Source of the DNA: Microbulbifer sp. THAF38
Lineage (GTDB): Bacteria; Pseudomonadota; Gammaproteobacteria; Pseudomonadales; Cellvibrionaceae
NCBI RefSeq assembly: GCF_009363535.1
Contig: NZ_CP045369.1
Span: 1,685,001 to 1,749,000 of the forward strand
DNA: 64,000 nt
Direction of reading: 5' to 3'
The notes under the pieces were generated by a model, which did no database searches, was not told the DNA's origin, and saw only the letters and a program-made list of their open reading frames with translations. The position numbers were made by a program, and so were the translations under genes. Positions 46,265-54,972 of the stretch are shown one piece after another (positions within the stretch are counted from its first letter, which is position 1; the number at the start of each line of letters is the position of its first letter).

Positions 46265-47140
46265 TTGAAAAAACTGGCTACAAAATCCGCTCTGCACAGG
46301 GCTGTGTTGAAAAATTCTATCGGTGGAATCACTTTAATCTGCGCATCGGCTTTGGTGCAGGCAGATACGATCAGTACCAAAATAGACTTGGGTGCACCCT
46401 TCCCCTTCAGGATGGAAGATGGAATTAAGCACGAGTTAATTTTAGATGTTGGTTATCAATTCGATACCATTAAGAAAGTTTGTATCAATACTAAAGTTAA
46501 AAATGGAACTGCTGGCGGAGTATCTTATACAACGGAAAGTGAACCTGCAGGACCTTTCACTCTCCCTCGTATTGAGTCGCATGCGTGGATGTTGGTTAAG
46601 AGTATAGAGCTTCCAACATCAGAAAATCCTAACCCTGTGCCACAGTTGCAGGAAAGCATCAATATCTGCGGGAAAGAAAATAGTCTCTTAGCAGAGAATT
46701 TCCTCGATGGAGAAGGTAAATTTACGTTCAATGTGTCCGGTGGTTATATAGATTTCTGGGACTTTGAGCTGGTTGTAGAGGGTGATGTCTCTGATACTCA
46801 GTTGGCGATTGTACTTGACGAACCTGTCGAATTTTCAGTGCCTTCCTATGGAGGAAGAGTCAATTATGATGCAAGTATTCGTAATTTAGATTCTTCACAA
46901 TCATTGGTTACTCTTGAGCAATGGAGCGTGCTCACCCTTCCCAATGGGGATAATTACCCCATTCATAAATCACGTGATGTTGTGTTGAATTATTCTGAGG
47001 CAAAGGACTACACTCGAAATTATCTAACGATACCAGAATGGTTTGAGGCTGGAGATTACGAGTTAACCTGGTATGTCACTGACCCAAGCACCGGGGTTCG
47101 GGTGAAAGACAGTCTGCATTTTACTAAAAGTGCTGACTAA
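46265..47140 (+). CDS. Secreted protein of tandem paralogue family, copy 1
   Basis: This 291-residue protein has a TTG start with no in-frame ATG nearby, and a signal peptide (CASALVQA). The C-terminal part (from NFLDGEGKFT) is nearly identical to copies 2 and 3; the central part (residues about 70-140) differs. It is rich in beta strands and ends with a domain of the style WSVLTLPNGDNYPIHKSRDV. I do not recognise a family. A hairpin resembling a terminator (47158-47184) follows it. Confidence 0.75.
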   Translation: MKKLATKSALHRAVLKNSIGGITLICASALVQADTISTKIDLGAPFPFRMEDGIKHELILDVGYQFDTIKKVCINTKVKNGTAGGVSYTTESEPAGPFTLPRIESHAWMLVKSIELPTSENPNPVPQLQESINICGKENSLLAENFLDGEGKFTFNVSGGYIDFWDFELVVEGDVSDTQLAIVLDEPVEFSVPSYGGRVNYDASIRNLDSSQSLVTLEQWSVLTLPNGDNYPIHKSRDVVLNYSEAKDYTRNYLTIPEWFEAGDYELTWYVTDPSTGVRVKDSLHFTKSAD

Positions 47141-47157
47141 GTTTTAAGTTCTCGACT

Positions 47158-47184
47158 GAGCTGGGGGCTCTTGTGTCCCAGCTC
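47158..47184 (+). terminator. Terminator after paralogue copy 1
   Basis: GAGCTGGG and CCCAGCTC form a stem followed by TTCCTTTATC. The same hairpin follows copies 2 (48182-48209) and 3 (near 49208). Confidence 0.6.
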
Positions 47185-47230
47185 TTCCTTTATCAAATCA
47201 AGAGCTTTGCTTTTTAAGGGCCGGATTATA

Positions 47231-47284
47231 AAAAACTGTCCGAAGTATTGTTGTGCCTCATAATATATGTAATGGAATATCGTT
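47231..47284 (+). promoter_or_regulatory. Conserved upstream element, copy 2
   Basis: Nearly identical to the 5' element of copy 3 (AAAACTGTCCGAAGTATT, then CCTCATAATATATGTAATGG), ending at the TTG start. Confidence 0.6.
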
Positions 47285-48157
47285 TTGAAAAAAATCACAA
47301 ACAAATACCCTCAGTATAGGGCTGTGTTGAAAAGTTCTATCGCTGGTTTCACTTTAATCTGCGCGTCGACATTGGTTCAGGCAGATACGATCAGTACAAA
47401 AATAGATTTAGGTGAGCCGTTCCCCTTCAGGATGGGAGATGGAGTTGAGTACGAGGTGGACCTAGATATTGGCTATCAATTCGACAGTATTGAAAAAATT
47501 TGTATCAAAACTGAAGTTACAGGTGGAGATGCAGGTGCAGCATTTTATAGGGTAGAAAGTGAGCCAGTAAAACCTCTCACGATGCCTATTTCTCAAACGT
47601 ATGCGCAAAGACTCCTTTATTCTATGGATGCTCCAACTCCGGAAAATCCCAATCCTGTTTGGCAGATGGCAGACATCAGCTTCTGCGAAGGTGAAACTAG
47701 TATCTTGGCGAAAAATTTCCTTGATGGAGAAGGTAAATTTACATTCTATGTGTCCGGTGGTTATGTGGATTTCTGGGACTTTGAGCTGGTTGTAGAGGGC
47801 GATGTCTCTGATACTCAGTTGGCGATTGTGCTTGACGAACCTGTCGAATTTTCAGTGCCTTCCTACGGGGGAAGAGTCAATTATGACGCAAGTATTCGCA
47901 ATTTAGATTCTTCACAATCATTGATTATTCTTGAGCAATGGAGTGTGCTCACTCTTCCTAATGGGGATAATTACCCCGTACATAAATCCCGGGATGTCGT
48001 GTTGAACTATTCTGAGGCAAAGGATTACACTCGAAATTATCTAACGATACCAGAATGGTTTGAGGCAGGAGATTACGAGTTAACCTGGTATGTCGCTGAT
48101 CCAAGTACCGGGGTTCGAGTGAAAGACAGTCTGCATTTCACAAAAAGTGCTGACTAA
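47285..48157 (+). CDS. Secreted protein of tandem paralogue family, copy 2
   Basis: This 290-residue protein with a TTG start and signal peptide (CASTLVQA) has an N-terminal 60 residues nearly identical to copy 3 and a C-terminal part nearly identical to copies 1 and 3. The middle (about 70-145) is unlike both, including its cysteines (KICIKTEV, SFCEGETS). GGA a few bases before the TTG may be the ribosome site. Function unknown. Confidence 0.75.
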   Translation: MKKITNKYPQYRAVLKSSIAGFTLICASTLVQADTISTKIDLGEPFPFRMGDGVEYEVDLDIGYQFDSIEKICIKTEVTGGDAGAAFYRVESEPVKPLTMPISQTYAQRLLYSMDAPTPENPNPVWQMADISFCEGETSILAKNFLDGEGKFTFYVSGGYVDFWDFELVVEGDVSDTQLAIVLDEPVEFSVPSYGGRVNYDASIRNLDSSQSLIILEQWSVLTLPNGDNYPVHKSRDVVLNYSEAKDYTRNYLTIPEWFEAGDYELTWYVADPSTGVRVKDSLHFTKSAD

Positions 48158-48181
48158 GCTTTAAGCTTTAAGCTTTCGACT

Positions 48182-48209
48182 GAGCTGGGGCACTCTTGTA
48201 TCCCAGCTC
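48182..48209 (+). terminator. Terminator after paralogue copy 2
   Basis: GAGCTGGG/CCCAGCTC stem followed by TTCCTTTCTC. Confidence 0.6.
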
Positions 48210-48254
48210 TTCCTTTCTCAAGCCAAGGGCTTTGCTTTTTCATGACTGGGTTAT

Positions 48255-48309
48255 AAAAAGCTGTCCGAAGTATTGTTGTGCCTCATAATGTATGTAATGG
48301 AATATCGTT
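48255..48309 (+). promoter_or_regulatory. Conserved upstream element, copy 3
   Basis: Third copy of the same element (CTGTCCGAAGTATTGTTGTG, then CATAATGTATGTAATGG) ending at the TTG. Confidence 0.6.
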
Positions 48310-49191
48310 TTGAAAAAAATCACAAGTAAATACCCTCAGTATAGGGCTGTATTGAAGAATTCTATCGCTAGTTTCACTTTAATCTGCGCATCGACCTTGG
48401 TTCAGGCAGATACGATCAGTACAAAAATAGATTTAGGTGAGCCGTTCCCCTTCAAGATGGAAGATGGAGTTGAGTACGAGGTGGATTTAGATATTGGCTA
48501 TCAATTCGACAGCATTGATAACGCTTGTATCAGTACCGAGGTTAAAGGTGGAAATGCCTCTAAGGCATTTCTTGAACTGGAAAGTGAACCTGCTGCCGGG
48601 TCCTTCATTTTGGGTTATTCTGAGTCCCATGAAATAGGGATGATATACAGCTTCGATTTTCCAACACAGGAAAACCCCAATCCTGTCTCAGAACTGATAA
48701 GTTTCGGTTTTTGTGCTGGAAGATTTAATGGTAGCCTCCTGAAAAGAAACTTCCTCGATGGGGAAGGTAAATTTACGGTCAGCGTATCCGGTGGTTATGT
48801 TGAATTCTGGGACTTTAAGCTGGTTGTTGAAGGGGACCTATCTGATATTCAGCTGGCGATTGAGCTTGATGAACCTGCCGATTTTTCAGTACCTTCCTAC
48901 GGGGGAAGAGTCAATTATGATGCAAGTATTCGCAATTTAGATTCTTCACAATCATTGATTACTCTTGATCAATGGAGTGTGCTCACTCTTCCTAATGGGG
49001 ATAATTACCCCATACATAAATCCCGGGATGTCGTGTTGAACTATTCTGAGGCAAAGGATTACACTCGAAATTATCTAACGATACCAGAGTGGTTTGAGGC
49101 TGGAGATTACGAGCTAACCTGGTATGTTGCTGATCCAAGTACCGGGGTTCGAGTGAAAGACAGTCTGCATTTCACAAAAAGCGCTGACTAA
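48310..49191 (+). CDS. Secreted protein of tandem paralogue family, copy 3
   Basis: This 293-residue protein has a TTG start and signal peptide. The ends are as in copy 2, with a distinct middle part (residues 70-145, including NACISTEVKGG and GFCAGRFNG). The conserved cysteine pair around the variable region stays in place. After the stop another GAGCTGGGA/TCCCAG hairpin follows. Function unknown. Confidence 0.75.
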   Translation: MKKITSKYPQYRAVLKNSIASFTLICASTLVQADTISTKIDLGEPFPFKMEDGVEYEVDLDIGYQFDSIDNACISTEVKGGNASKAFLELESEPAAGSFILGYSESHEIGMIYSFDFPTQENPNPVSELISFGFCAGRFNGSLLKRNFLDGEGKFTVSVSGGYVEFWDFKLVVEGDLSDIQLAIELDEPADFSVPSYGGRVNYDASIRNLDSSQSLITLDQWSVLTLPNGDNYPIHKSRDVVLNYSEAKDYTRNYLTIPEWFEAGDYELTWYVADPSTGVRVKDSLHFTKSAD

Positions 49192-49327
49192 GCTTTAAGC
49201 TTTCGACTGAGCTGGGACACTCTTGTGTCCCAGTTGTCCCGTTCTATTCATATATGACTCAGTCATCAAAATTAGTGTTGGATGTTTGACTACCTTTGAT
49301 GTTAAAGCACTGTCGTTTCGGTCTTAT

Positions 49328-49655
49328 GGATGGCCCTCTATACCGGCCAGTTTTTCCAACAGGCTTCGGACTTGAATGTTGAGCATATAGGCCTACTCAC
49401 CAGGGCTCACAAGTTCGGCGGTGCCAATTGAGATCGCGAACAGTATCATGACTTCGCGGAAGACCCGGCCAACCTGTGGCTGGTGGATGATGGGTACAAT
49501 CAAACCAAGGGCGATAAAGGTCCCGACGAATGGTTGCCCCCTACCAACCCGCTCGCGCAATCTATGCGAGGCAGTTTGGGGATGTTGCCCGAAAGTATGG
49601 ATTGATTAAATTGGAGACAGCTAAGTCGGAGTGGCTTTTGGTGGGGCAGTTTTAG
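49328..49655 (+). pseudogene. Broken HNH-nuclease-like gene
   Basis: The frame from ATG 49328 reads ALYTGQFFQQASDLNVEHIG, then LLTRAHKFGGAN, a TGA stop, DREQYHDFAEDPANLWLVDD, GYNQTKGDKGPDEWLPP, then after a frame change AIYARQFGDVARKYGL. The EHI...ANLWLVD...N.SKGDKGPDEWLPP...YA..F..VA.KYGL order is that of an HNH-type (DUF1524-related) nuclease C-terminus. The stop and frame change show it is dead. Confidence 0.65.
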
Positions 49656-49729
49656 AGTGGTTATCGGCTGGAATATTACTCTTTAGCTGCTCTTCTCGAA
49701 GGATACCCTGATTAAAAGGAAGCTGCGTG

Positions 49730-50374
49730 TTAAATTGAGGCAACATATAAGTTGGTGAGGATTTCAGCCTCTCTCTCACCATCATTGGAGCCAGTCAAGA
49801 ATAGATGTATTCTTTTGTCAGTTGTAATATTTTTAGCTCCTCCGGACTTTAGCGCGTCTTTGAGATTATCTTTGGGGAGTTTGTGATTTTTAGCAGCGCT
49901 GAAAACGTGGAAATTAATGCTCTCTGTTATGCCAAAAAACCTCGCTGCTTTTTTAATTGCTTCTGTAGATTTCTCATAGAGTTGCATATTCGCTTTGATC
50001 AAAGCATCCACTTCCATGTTGTTTTCTTTTTCGGAATTCAAGTTTTTAACATAGACATTGCGGATTATTTCGTCCGGCCGAATTTTGTAAAAACTTGCAC
50101 CTATCTTAACTGCATCTATTAAATGTAGTTCATTGGTGGCGTCAACAGCAAAAATCCATATTTCATTATCGATAATTGCCGCATCTTTAATGTTGGTTTT
50201 TAATTTAGGATAAAATGGGGAGATGTTCTTTGCATATTTTGCCTTCCAGACTGACAATGAATCATAAGTGGTGCGTAGAACGTATTTATTCTCAACAGAC
50301 CCTCCGATAACAAGCGATACATCAACCTTATAGTTGGGGCCTGCTTCAGCGACTGTTAATGCACAGGTTCTCAT
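49730..50374 (-). CDS. Hypothetical protein, second gene of a two-gene operon
   Basis: This 214-residue protein is read from the ATG at 50374, overlapping the stop of the upstream gene (TAATG). There is no signal peptide. The N-terminal half looks like a beta-rich domain with a helix-rich second half (DALIKANMQLYEKSTEAIKKAARFFGI). I do not recognise the family. The coupling means the two proteins probably act together. Confidence 0.6.
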   Translation of the reverse strand: MRTCALTVAEAGPNYKVDVSLVIGGSVENKYVLRTTYDSLSVWKAKYAKNISPFYPKLKTNIKDAAIIDNEIWIFAVDATNELHLIDAVKIGASFYKIRPDEIIRNVYVKNLNSEKENNMEVDALIKANMQLYEKSTEAIKKAARFFGITESINFHVFSAAKNHKLPKDNLKDALKSGGAKNITTDKRIHLFLTGSNDGEREAEILTNLYVASI

Positions 50375-50700
50375 TACAAATCCCTGTATTTGAAATCATA
50401 GACATCCGAAGAAATAAACGTGGCGGTACAGACTCTATTTCCCTGTTTTGCCCTTTCGAATGCTCTGTCAAGGTTGTAGATGTCGTTAGACCAATCACCC
50501 TCTTCGTAGGTGGCAATATTGGTAATGTCTTTAATAGATATCCCGTCCTCGTTGAAATTAGAGGTAAGATGATCGATTGCCTCTTCTTTTGAGGTTGCTG
50601 GTACAACAGCGCGGTTGTAATAGAAATCGCTTCCATCTTGCTCGACTGAACTAGTTGGTAAGACCGTGCAAATAGTATCGATAACCCAAAATTTATCCAT
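50374..50700 (-). CDS. Hypothetical protein, first gene of a two-gene operon
   Basis: This 108-residue protein is read from the ATG at 50700 with an excellent AGGAGGTGA ribosome site. It is acidic and mixed alpha/beta, with no membrane helix. Family unknown. The next gene overlaps it by the TAATG junction. Confidence 0.7.
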   Translation of the reverse strand: MDKFWVIDTICTVLPTSSVEQDGSDFYYNRAVVPATSKEEAIDHLTSNFNEDGISIKDITNIATYEEGDWSNDIYNLDRAFERAKQGNRVCTATFISSDVYDFKYRDL

Positions 50701-51060
50701 TGATTACTTCACCTCCTAAAAGTGGTCCTAATTTACGATAGTGGGTGTGTTTTGCAAGCCCGCTTAGCGTAGAATCTTTTTCTGCAAGAAAAGCTGTATG
50801 ATCTTCATTCAGCGTAAGACTGACCGCTTGTGTAATTTAAAAAAGCTACCCTTCTCAGTTTGTGTGCTTGATAAGATACTGCGGCTTATATTGAGGCAGA
50901 GGTACCACTTTTTGGGGAGATGGCATTACAGAAGTACCAATTTGATTTTATGTAGTAACAATTGCTTTGAATTTGGTGTGTCGGTCTATGGGCTGATTTA
51001 ACAGGATGCGGTACGTTATGCATTCGTAACAGGGTAACAATACTAGGCTAGGAGGCCGCT
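50701..51060. other. Intergenic, nothing recognised
   Basis: These 360 bases between the divergent hypothetical operon and the TatA-like gene contain no convincing gene. Both promoters should lie here. Confidence 0.4.
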
Positions 51061-51270
51061 ATGGGATTTGGTGGAATTAGTATCTGGCAGTTGATCATAA
51101 TATTGCTTCTTATAGTACCAATAGTGCATGTACTCATCTCCAGTCGCTCCCATGGTGGGGCAAAAGTGGGATGGTTCTTCGGTGTTCTTTTCTTTTCCTG
51201 GTTGGTCTACGCCGTCTTTCTGATTGTTACCCAGCCAGTGAAGGATGCTAAGGTGGTTCGTGGCAGTTAG
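51061..51270 (+). CDS. Small membrane protein with TatA-like N-terminus
   Basis: This 69-residue protein has AGGAGG before the ATG. The first 17 residues (MGFGGISIWQLIIILLL) are nearly those of a TatA/TatE subunit. From about residue 20 it diverges: instead of the amphipathic helix of TatA it has a short polar linker and a second membrane helix (VGWFFGVLFFSWLVYAVFLI). Probably a two-helix inner-membrane protein of another family. Confidence 0.65.
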   Translation: MGFGGISIWQLIIILLLIVPIVHVLISSRSHGGAKVGWFFGVLFFSWLVYAVFLIVTQPVKDAKVVRGS

Positions 51271-51431
51271 ATTATCTGCGCACCTTTCTCCAAAACTGGT
51301 AAGTTCTCTCAATCACCCGGTGAATATGCCGACGAAACTCATGAAGTAGCTGCGCGTTGAGCCGTGCGACTAACGGCGGAAAGGGAACCTGCGCAAAATG
51401 GTGCAGGTTCTCGGCCTTGTATACCTCGGCC

Positions 51432-52244
51432 AAGAAAATCCCCAAGTGCGATGGCGTCTGTGCATTGGATACCCCCGAGAAGTGGCAGTGGATCCAGCGC
51501 CGCACAGCTGTGAACGATGTGTAGGGCATAGGTCGTCGCCTCACCAAGCGCCTGGCGGATTTCGGTATAGAGACTGCCTATGACCTGGCCCAGGCAAACC
51601 CGAAAATCTTGCGCCGCCGTATCAATGTGAATATTGAGCGCACTATTGAAGAATTGAACGGGATTCCCTGTCTGGGCCTGGAGGAAGAGCCCCCAGCTAA
51701 GAAACAGATCTATTGCACCCGCCCCTTTGGTGAAAAGCTCACCGACTTAGCGCTCATACTGCAAGCTGCGACCCTCTATGCCAGCAGGGCCGCAGAGAAA
51801 CTGCGCGCGCAGAAATCGCTGGTGAAGTCGATTCATCTATTCCTGCACACCTCACCCCATGAACCCAACTACTACAGCCGCAGCGCCGTAGTGCAGACCC
51901 CATACCCCACCGATGACACACGGGTAATCGTGCGGCTGGTGAGAGAAGTCATTGCTCATTTATGCCGCCCAGGCTGCCGCTTTATGAAAGCGGGCGTCGG
52001 GCTAATCGAAATAATCCCCCGCGCACTGGGGCAGGGTGATTTGTTCACTCCAGGGCAATCGCTCAGGGCAGGGCAGACCATGCAGGCGATGGACCGGATC
52101 AATAAAAAGTTTGGTCGCGGGACTTTGTTCCTGGGGGCTGAAGGCATTCAGAAAAAGTGGAAGATGCGGCAGGCGTTTACATCGCCTGCCTATACCACTC
52201 GGTGGGGGGGGGGATTTACCGAGGGTGGTGACTTGATTAACTGA
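51432..52244 (+). pseudogene. umuC: 5'-truncated umuC relic
   Basis: From 51432 the frame matches UmuC (33287-34540) starting near residue 151: [17 protein letters not shown], then a TAG at 51522-51524 where Trp is expected (V-W-G), then GIGRRLTKRLADFGIETAYD and onward to the C-terminus. About 150 N-terminal residues, including the catalytic SIDEMF motif, are missing. The upstream junction has no umuD. It lies directly before the second tRNA-Arg. Confidence 0.9.
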
Positions 52245-52387
52245 GGCTGTTGCCCCTTATTTGGGAGACATAGATTGACTTATGGGGCCGTTAAGGCGTC
52301 AGTTGTATGTTGGGGTGGGGGGCAAATACGGGGCTGTCAAAATATACAGATTTTGAGCGATCACCCAATTTAATTTTCACCACAACA

Positions 52388-52419
52388 AAAAAGGCTTACG
52401 CCGTGAGACGTAAGCCTTT
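52388..52419 (-). terminator. Terminator after tRNA-Arg copy 2
   Basis: AAAGGCTTACG pairs with CGTAAGCCTTT, followed on the minus strand by T-rich sequence. Confidence 0.8.
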
Positions 52420-52427
52420 GCTTTGTA

Positions 52428-52504
52428 TGGCGCGCTCGGGAGGATTCGAACCTCCGACCGCCTGGTTCGTAGCCAGGTACTCTATCCAGCTGAGCTACGA
52501 GCGC
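52428..52504 (-). tRNA. tRNA-Arg(ACG), copy 2
   Basis: Identical over all 77 bases to the tRNA at 41449-41525, with encoded CCA. Same orientation, so the two form an 11-kb direct repeat. Confidence 0.95.
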
Positions 52505-52680
52505 GTTACGGGTGCGGATATTATAGAGACGCTTTACCCAAGTCAACTGTTTTCTTAAAAAAATCGTTACAAATCATTGCCTTACCCCTTACATGCTGAA
52601 CTTACCAAGAGAGTAGGTGCCAAGCCCGCTCTCTGATGGCGCTATGGGCTTACAAGGTGACAACAAGACCTTGCCAAGAG

Positions 52681-54900
52681 CTACACCAAATAGCGGGCCA
52701 GGGTGACCCAGTCGAAGCGCCGTGTTTTACCATCGCTGAACTGTACCTCAATACGCTGATCCTCCCACTTTAAAACCCGCCCCTGGCCGAGCTTGTTGTG
52801 GCGCAGGGCTTCGCCTTGGGTGGGCTTGCGTATGGGGGCGGCGGGTGCGCTGAGTGTTGGGTTGTAGTCGCAGGCCTCTAGGTAGCGCAGGGCCTGGCGG
52901 GAGACCGGGATATCGGTATGGATATGTTCGGGGCGTTCGCGCAGGCATTGCGCCATCAGCTGGCTGAGAGGCAATTGCATTTCGTCGATAAATAACGAGG
53001 GTTGTGCGGCATCGGGGTCTTTGCGTTTTGCTTCCTCGGTGGGGGCCAGCAGAAACAGTTTGGACTTTGCCCGCGTCATGGCCACGTACATCAGGCGGCG
53101 CTCACTCTCCAGGGAGGCGGGGGTGCTGAAATCCCGCTGGGACTGGTAGGGCATATTGTGCTGGGTGAGGGTGGGAATAATGACCTGATCCCACTCCAGC
53201 CCTTTGGCCTGGTGCATGGTGGTGATCTGGATGGCCTCTCTGGCAGTCTGCTCGCCCTCGCGGTGTTGCCGCTGCAATTCCTGCAGGTGCGCTAAGGCTT
53301 GTGCCGGAGGTTGCTTGAGGGTATCCAGATATTGGTAGAAGGCCAAAATGGTCTGCTGCCTCTCCTCACCCTGCTGGCGGGTGAAGGCGTCTTCGGCAAT
53401 ACCGCTGAGGAGTTCCAGCTCACCGATATGCCGGCGCAACAGCTCGCCGGCGTGGCCGCGCCAGCTCTCTATCTGTATCAAAAGCTCCGCTCTTTGGCGC
53501 AATCGCTTGGCCTGGGGTTTGCTCAGGGTTTCTGGAAGTTTCGCAAGCAGCTGTTTGCCCCAGCTTTTCTCTTGTGTGGCGAGGGTGGCACAGAGGGGTT
53601 CGAGTACTTTGCGAGGGATGCGTACATGCGGGGCGGTGAGCCATTCGTACAATCCTTGCTGGCGCCGCTTGGGAGGGAGTTCGCTAAAACGTCCCGAGGC
53701 GATATTCAGGCTCCAGAACAGTGGCCGCAGTTCGCGGCGCGACAGCACCGTGTTACGGCTGGCGGAGCGGTAGGGAATGCTGTTGGCCAGCAGCGCCAGC
53801 TCAAGCGGTGCGGCAATAGACCAGAGGCGCACCAGTACGGCGATACCCGCCAAAGATTGGCCCTGCTTTTGGCAACGGCGCAGGTGCTCTACCAGCCAGC
53901 GCCCCTCTTTATCGGTGTTCACCAGTTCAATCGGGGTTTGCCGCTCGCCATCGGCGGAGACACAAAAAATCTCGGCGCGGTCGCGATTGTTTTCAATAAA
54001 GTGGTTAGCGGCCAGGGACAGCTGGTGCCCGTAGCGGAAGGTACGGCTCAGGTGATAAATGCGAGACGGCGGAAAATCCTGGTCGAAGAGTTTGAGCAGG
54101 AATTCCGGCTTGGAGCCGCGCCACTCATAAATGGTCTGGTCGGGGTCGCCAATGGCGATCACATTGCCATTGCCGCCGTGCAACACTCGTAACAGAAAGT
54201 GCTGTATCTCATTGATGTCCTGGTACTCATCCACCAGGATATCTTCATAATTTCCGCCGTATTGTTGTGCCAGCTCCGGTTTTTCATGGAGCAGTTTTGC
54301 CGGGTCGTAGATCAGGTCGGCATAGGTTACGGCTGTCTGGCTGCGGCGCCAGTCTTCGAAGGCGCGAAATACCTGTAAAAAATATCCGTATTCGTCGCCG
54401 AGTTTTAGTTCCTTGAGCGCACTGTGTTCACCACAGAGAAGGGTTTTGCTGTAGTCGATAAAAAATTCTGCGGCCTCGATTTCCGACTGCTTGCGCTCGC
54501 GAATTTCCTCCAGCTCGTGGGTGGGAGCGCACTCCTCAATGGCCTTCCAGATTTGCAGCTGTACGCTGGATTGTGGCAGGGGGCTGAGATTCGCTGCGGT
54601 GATATGGCCGTTGGCCATCATGCGCTGGTACAGGCGGTAGCCGACGCTGTGAAAGGTGTGCACCGCCGGGATGTGATTACTGACCAGCTGGCCCATACGG
54701 CGCTCGAAATCCTCCCGCGCGCTGCGGTTGTACATCAATACCAGCAGCTGGGCGGCGGGGGTGCCGGTATCCAGGCGATTTTTTACGTAGTGCAGCAGGG
54801 CGGTGGTTTTGCCGGAGCCGGCCACGGCAATAATCTTGGCGTGGCCCCCGGAGTGATCCGCAATGGCCCGCTGTTCCTGTGTCAGTGTATCGCCAGCCAT
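52681..54900 (-). CDS. UvrD/Rep-family ATP-dependent DNA helicase
   Basis: This 739-residue SF1 helicase has the Walker A motif AVAGSGKTTALL, a VDEYQDINEIQH motif II, DPDQTIYEWRGS motif III, and TTMHQAKGLEWDQVIIP followed by RRLMYVAMTRAKSKL at motifs V-VI. It unwinds 3'-5' in repair or replication restart. It carries a C-terminal extension with a tudor-like basic strand region. It lies 72 bases after the SulP gene on the same strand. Confidence 0.9.
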   Translation of the reverse strand: MAGDTLTQEQRAIADHSGGHAKIIAVAGSGKTTALLHYVKNRLDTGTPAAQLLVLMYNRSAREDFERRMGQLVSNHIPAVHTFHSVGYRLYQRMMANGHITAANLSPLPQSSVQLQIWKAIEECAPTHELEEIRERKQSEIEAAEFFIDYSKTLLCGEHSALKELKLGDEYGYFLQVFRAFEDWRRSQTAVTYADLIYDPAKLLHEKPELAQQYGGNYEDILVDEYQDINEIQHFLLRVLHGGNGNVIAIGDPDQTIYEWRGSKPEFLLKLFDQDFPPSRIYHLSRTFRYGHQLSLAANHFIENNRDRAEIFCVSADGERQTPIELVNTDKEGRWLVEHLRRCQKQGQSLAGIAVLVRLWSIAAPLELALLANSIPYRSASRNTVLSRRELRPLFWSLNIASGRFSELPPKRRQQGLYEWLTAPHVRIPRKVLEPLCATLATQEKSWGKQLLAKLPETLSKPQAKRLRQRAELLIQIESWRGHAGELLRRHIGELELLSGIAEDAFTRQQGEERQQTILAFYQYLDTLKQPPAQALAHLQELQRQHREGEQTAREAIQITTMHQAKGLEWDQVIIPTLTQHNMPYQSQRDFSTPASLESERRLMYVAMTRAKSKLFLLAPTEEAKRKDPDAAQPSLFIDEMQLPLSQLMAQCLRERPEHIHTDIPVSRQALRYLEACDYNPTLSAPAAPIRKPTQGEALRHNKLGQGRVLKWEDQRIEVQFSDGKTRRFDWVTLARYLV

Positions 54901-54972
54901 GGTGTCCTTCGCCCAAATACTGGATATTTTGCCAGTAATTGGCGCTGGCAGACAAGTTAACTAAGTGGTGGA

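Noticed and set aside
51272..51547. 91-residue minus-strand frame near the umuC relic
   Set aside because: Its left part might be a small gene remnant, but its right part runs antisense to the umuC relic; I could not connect it to a family.
52307..52558. Second antisense frame over tRNA-Arg
   Set aside because: Same reason as above; no ribosome site and no family.
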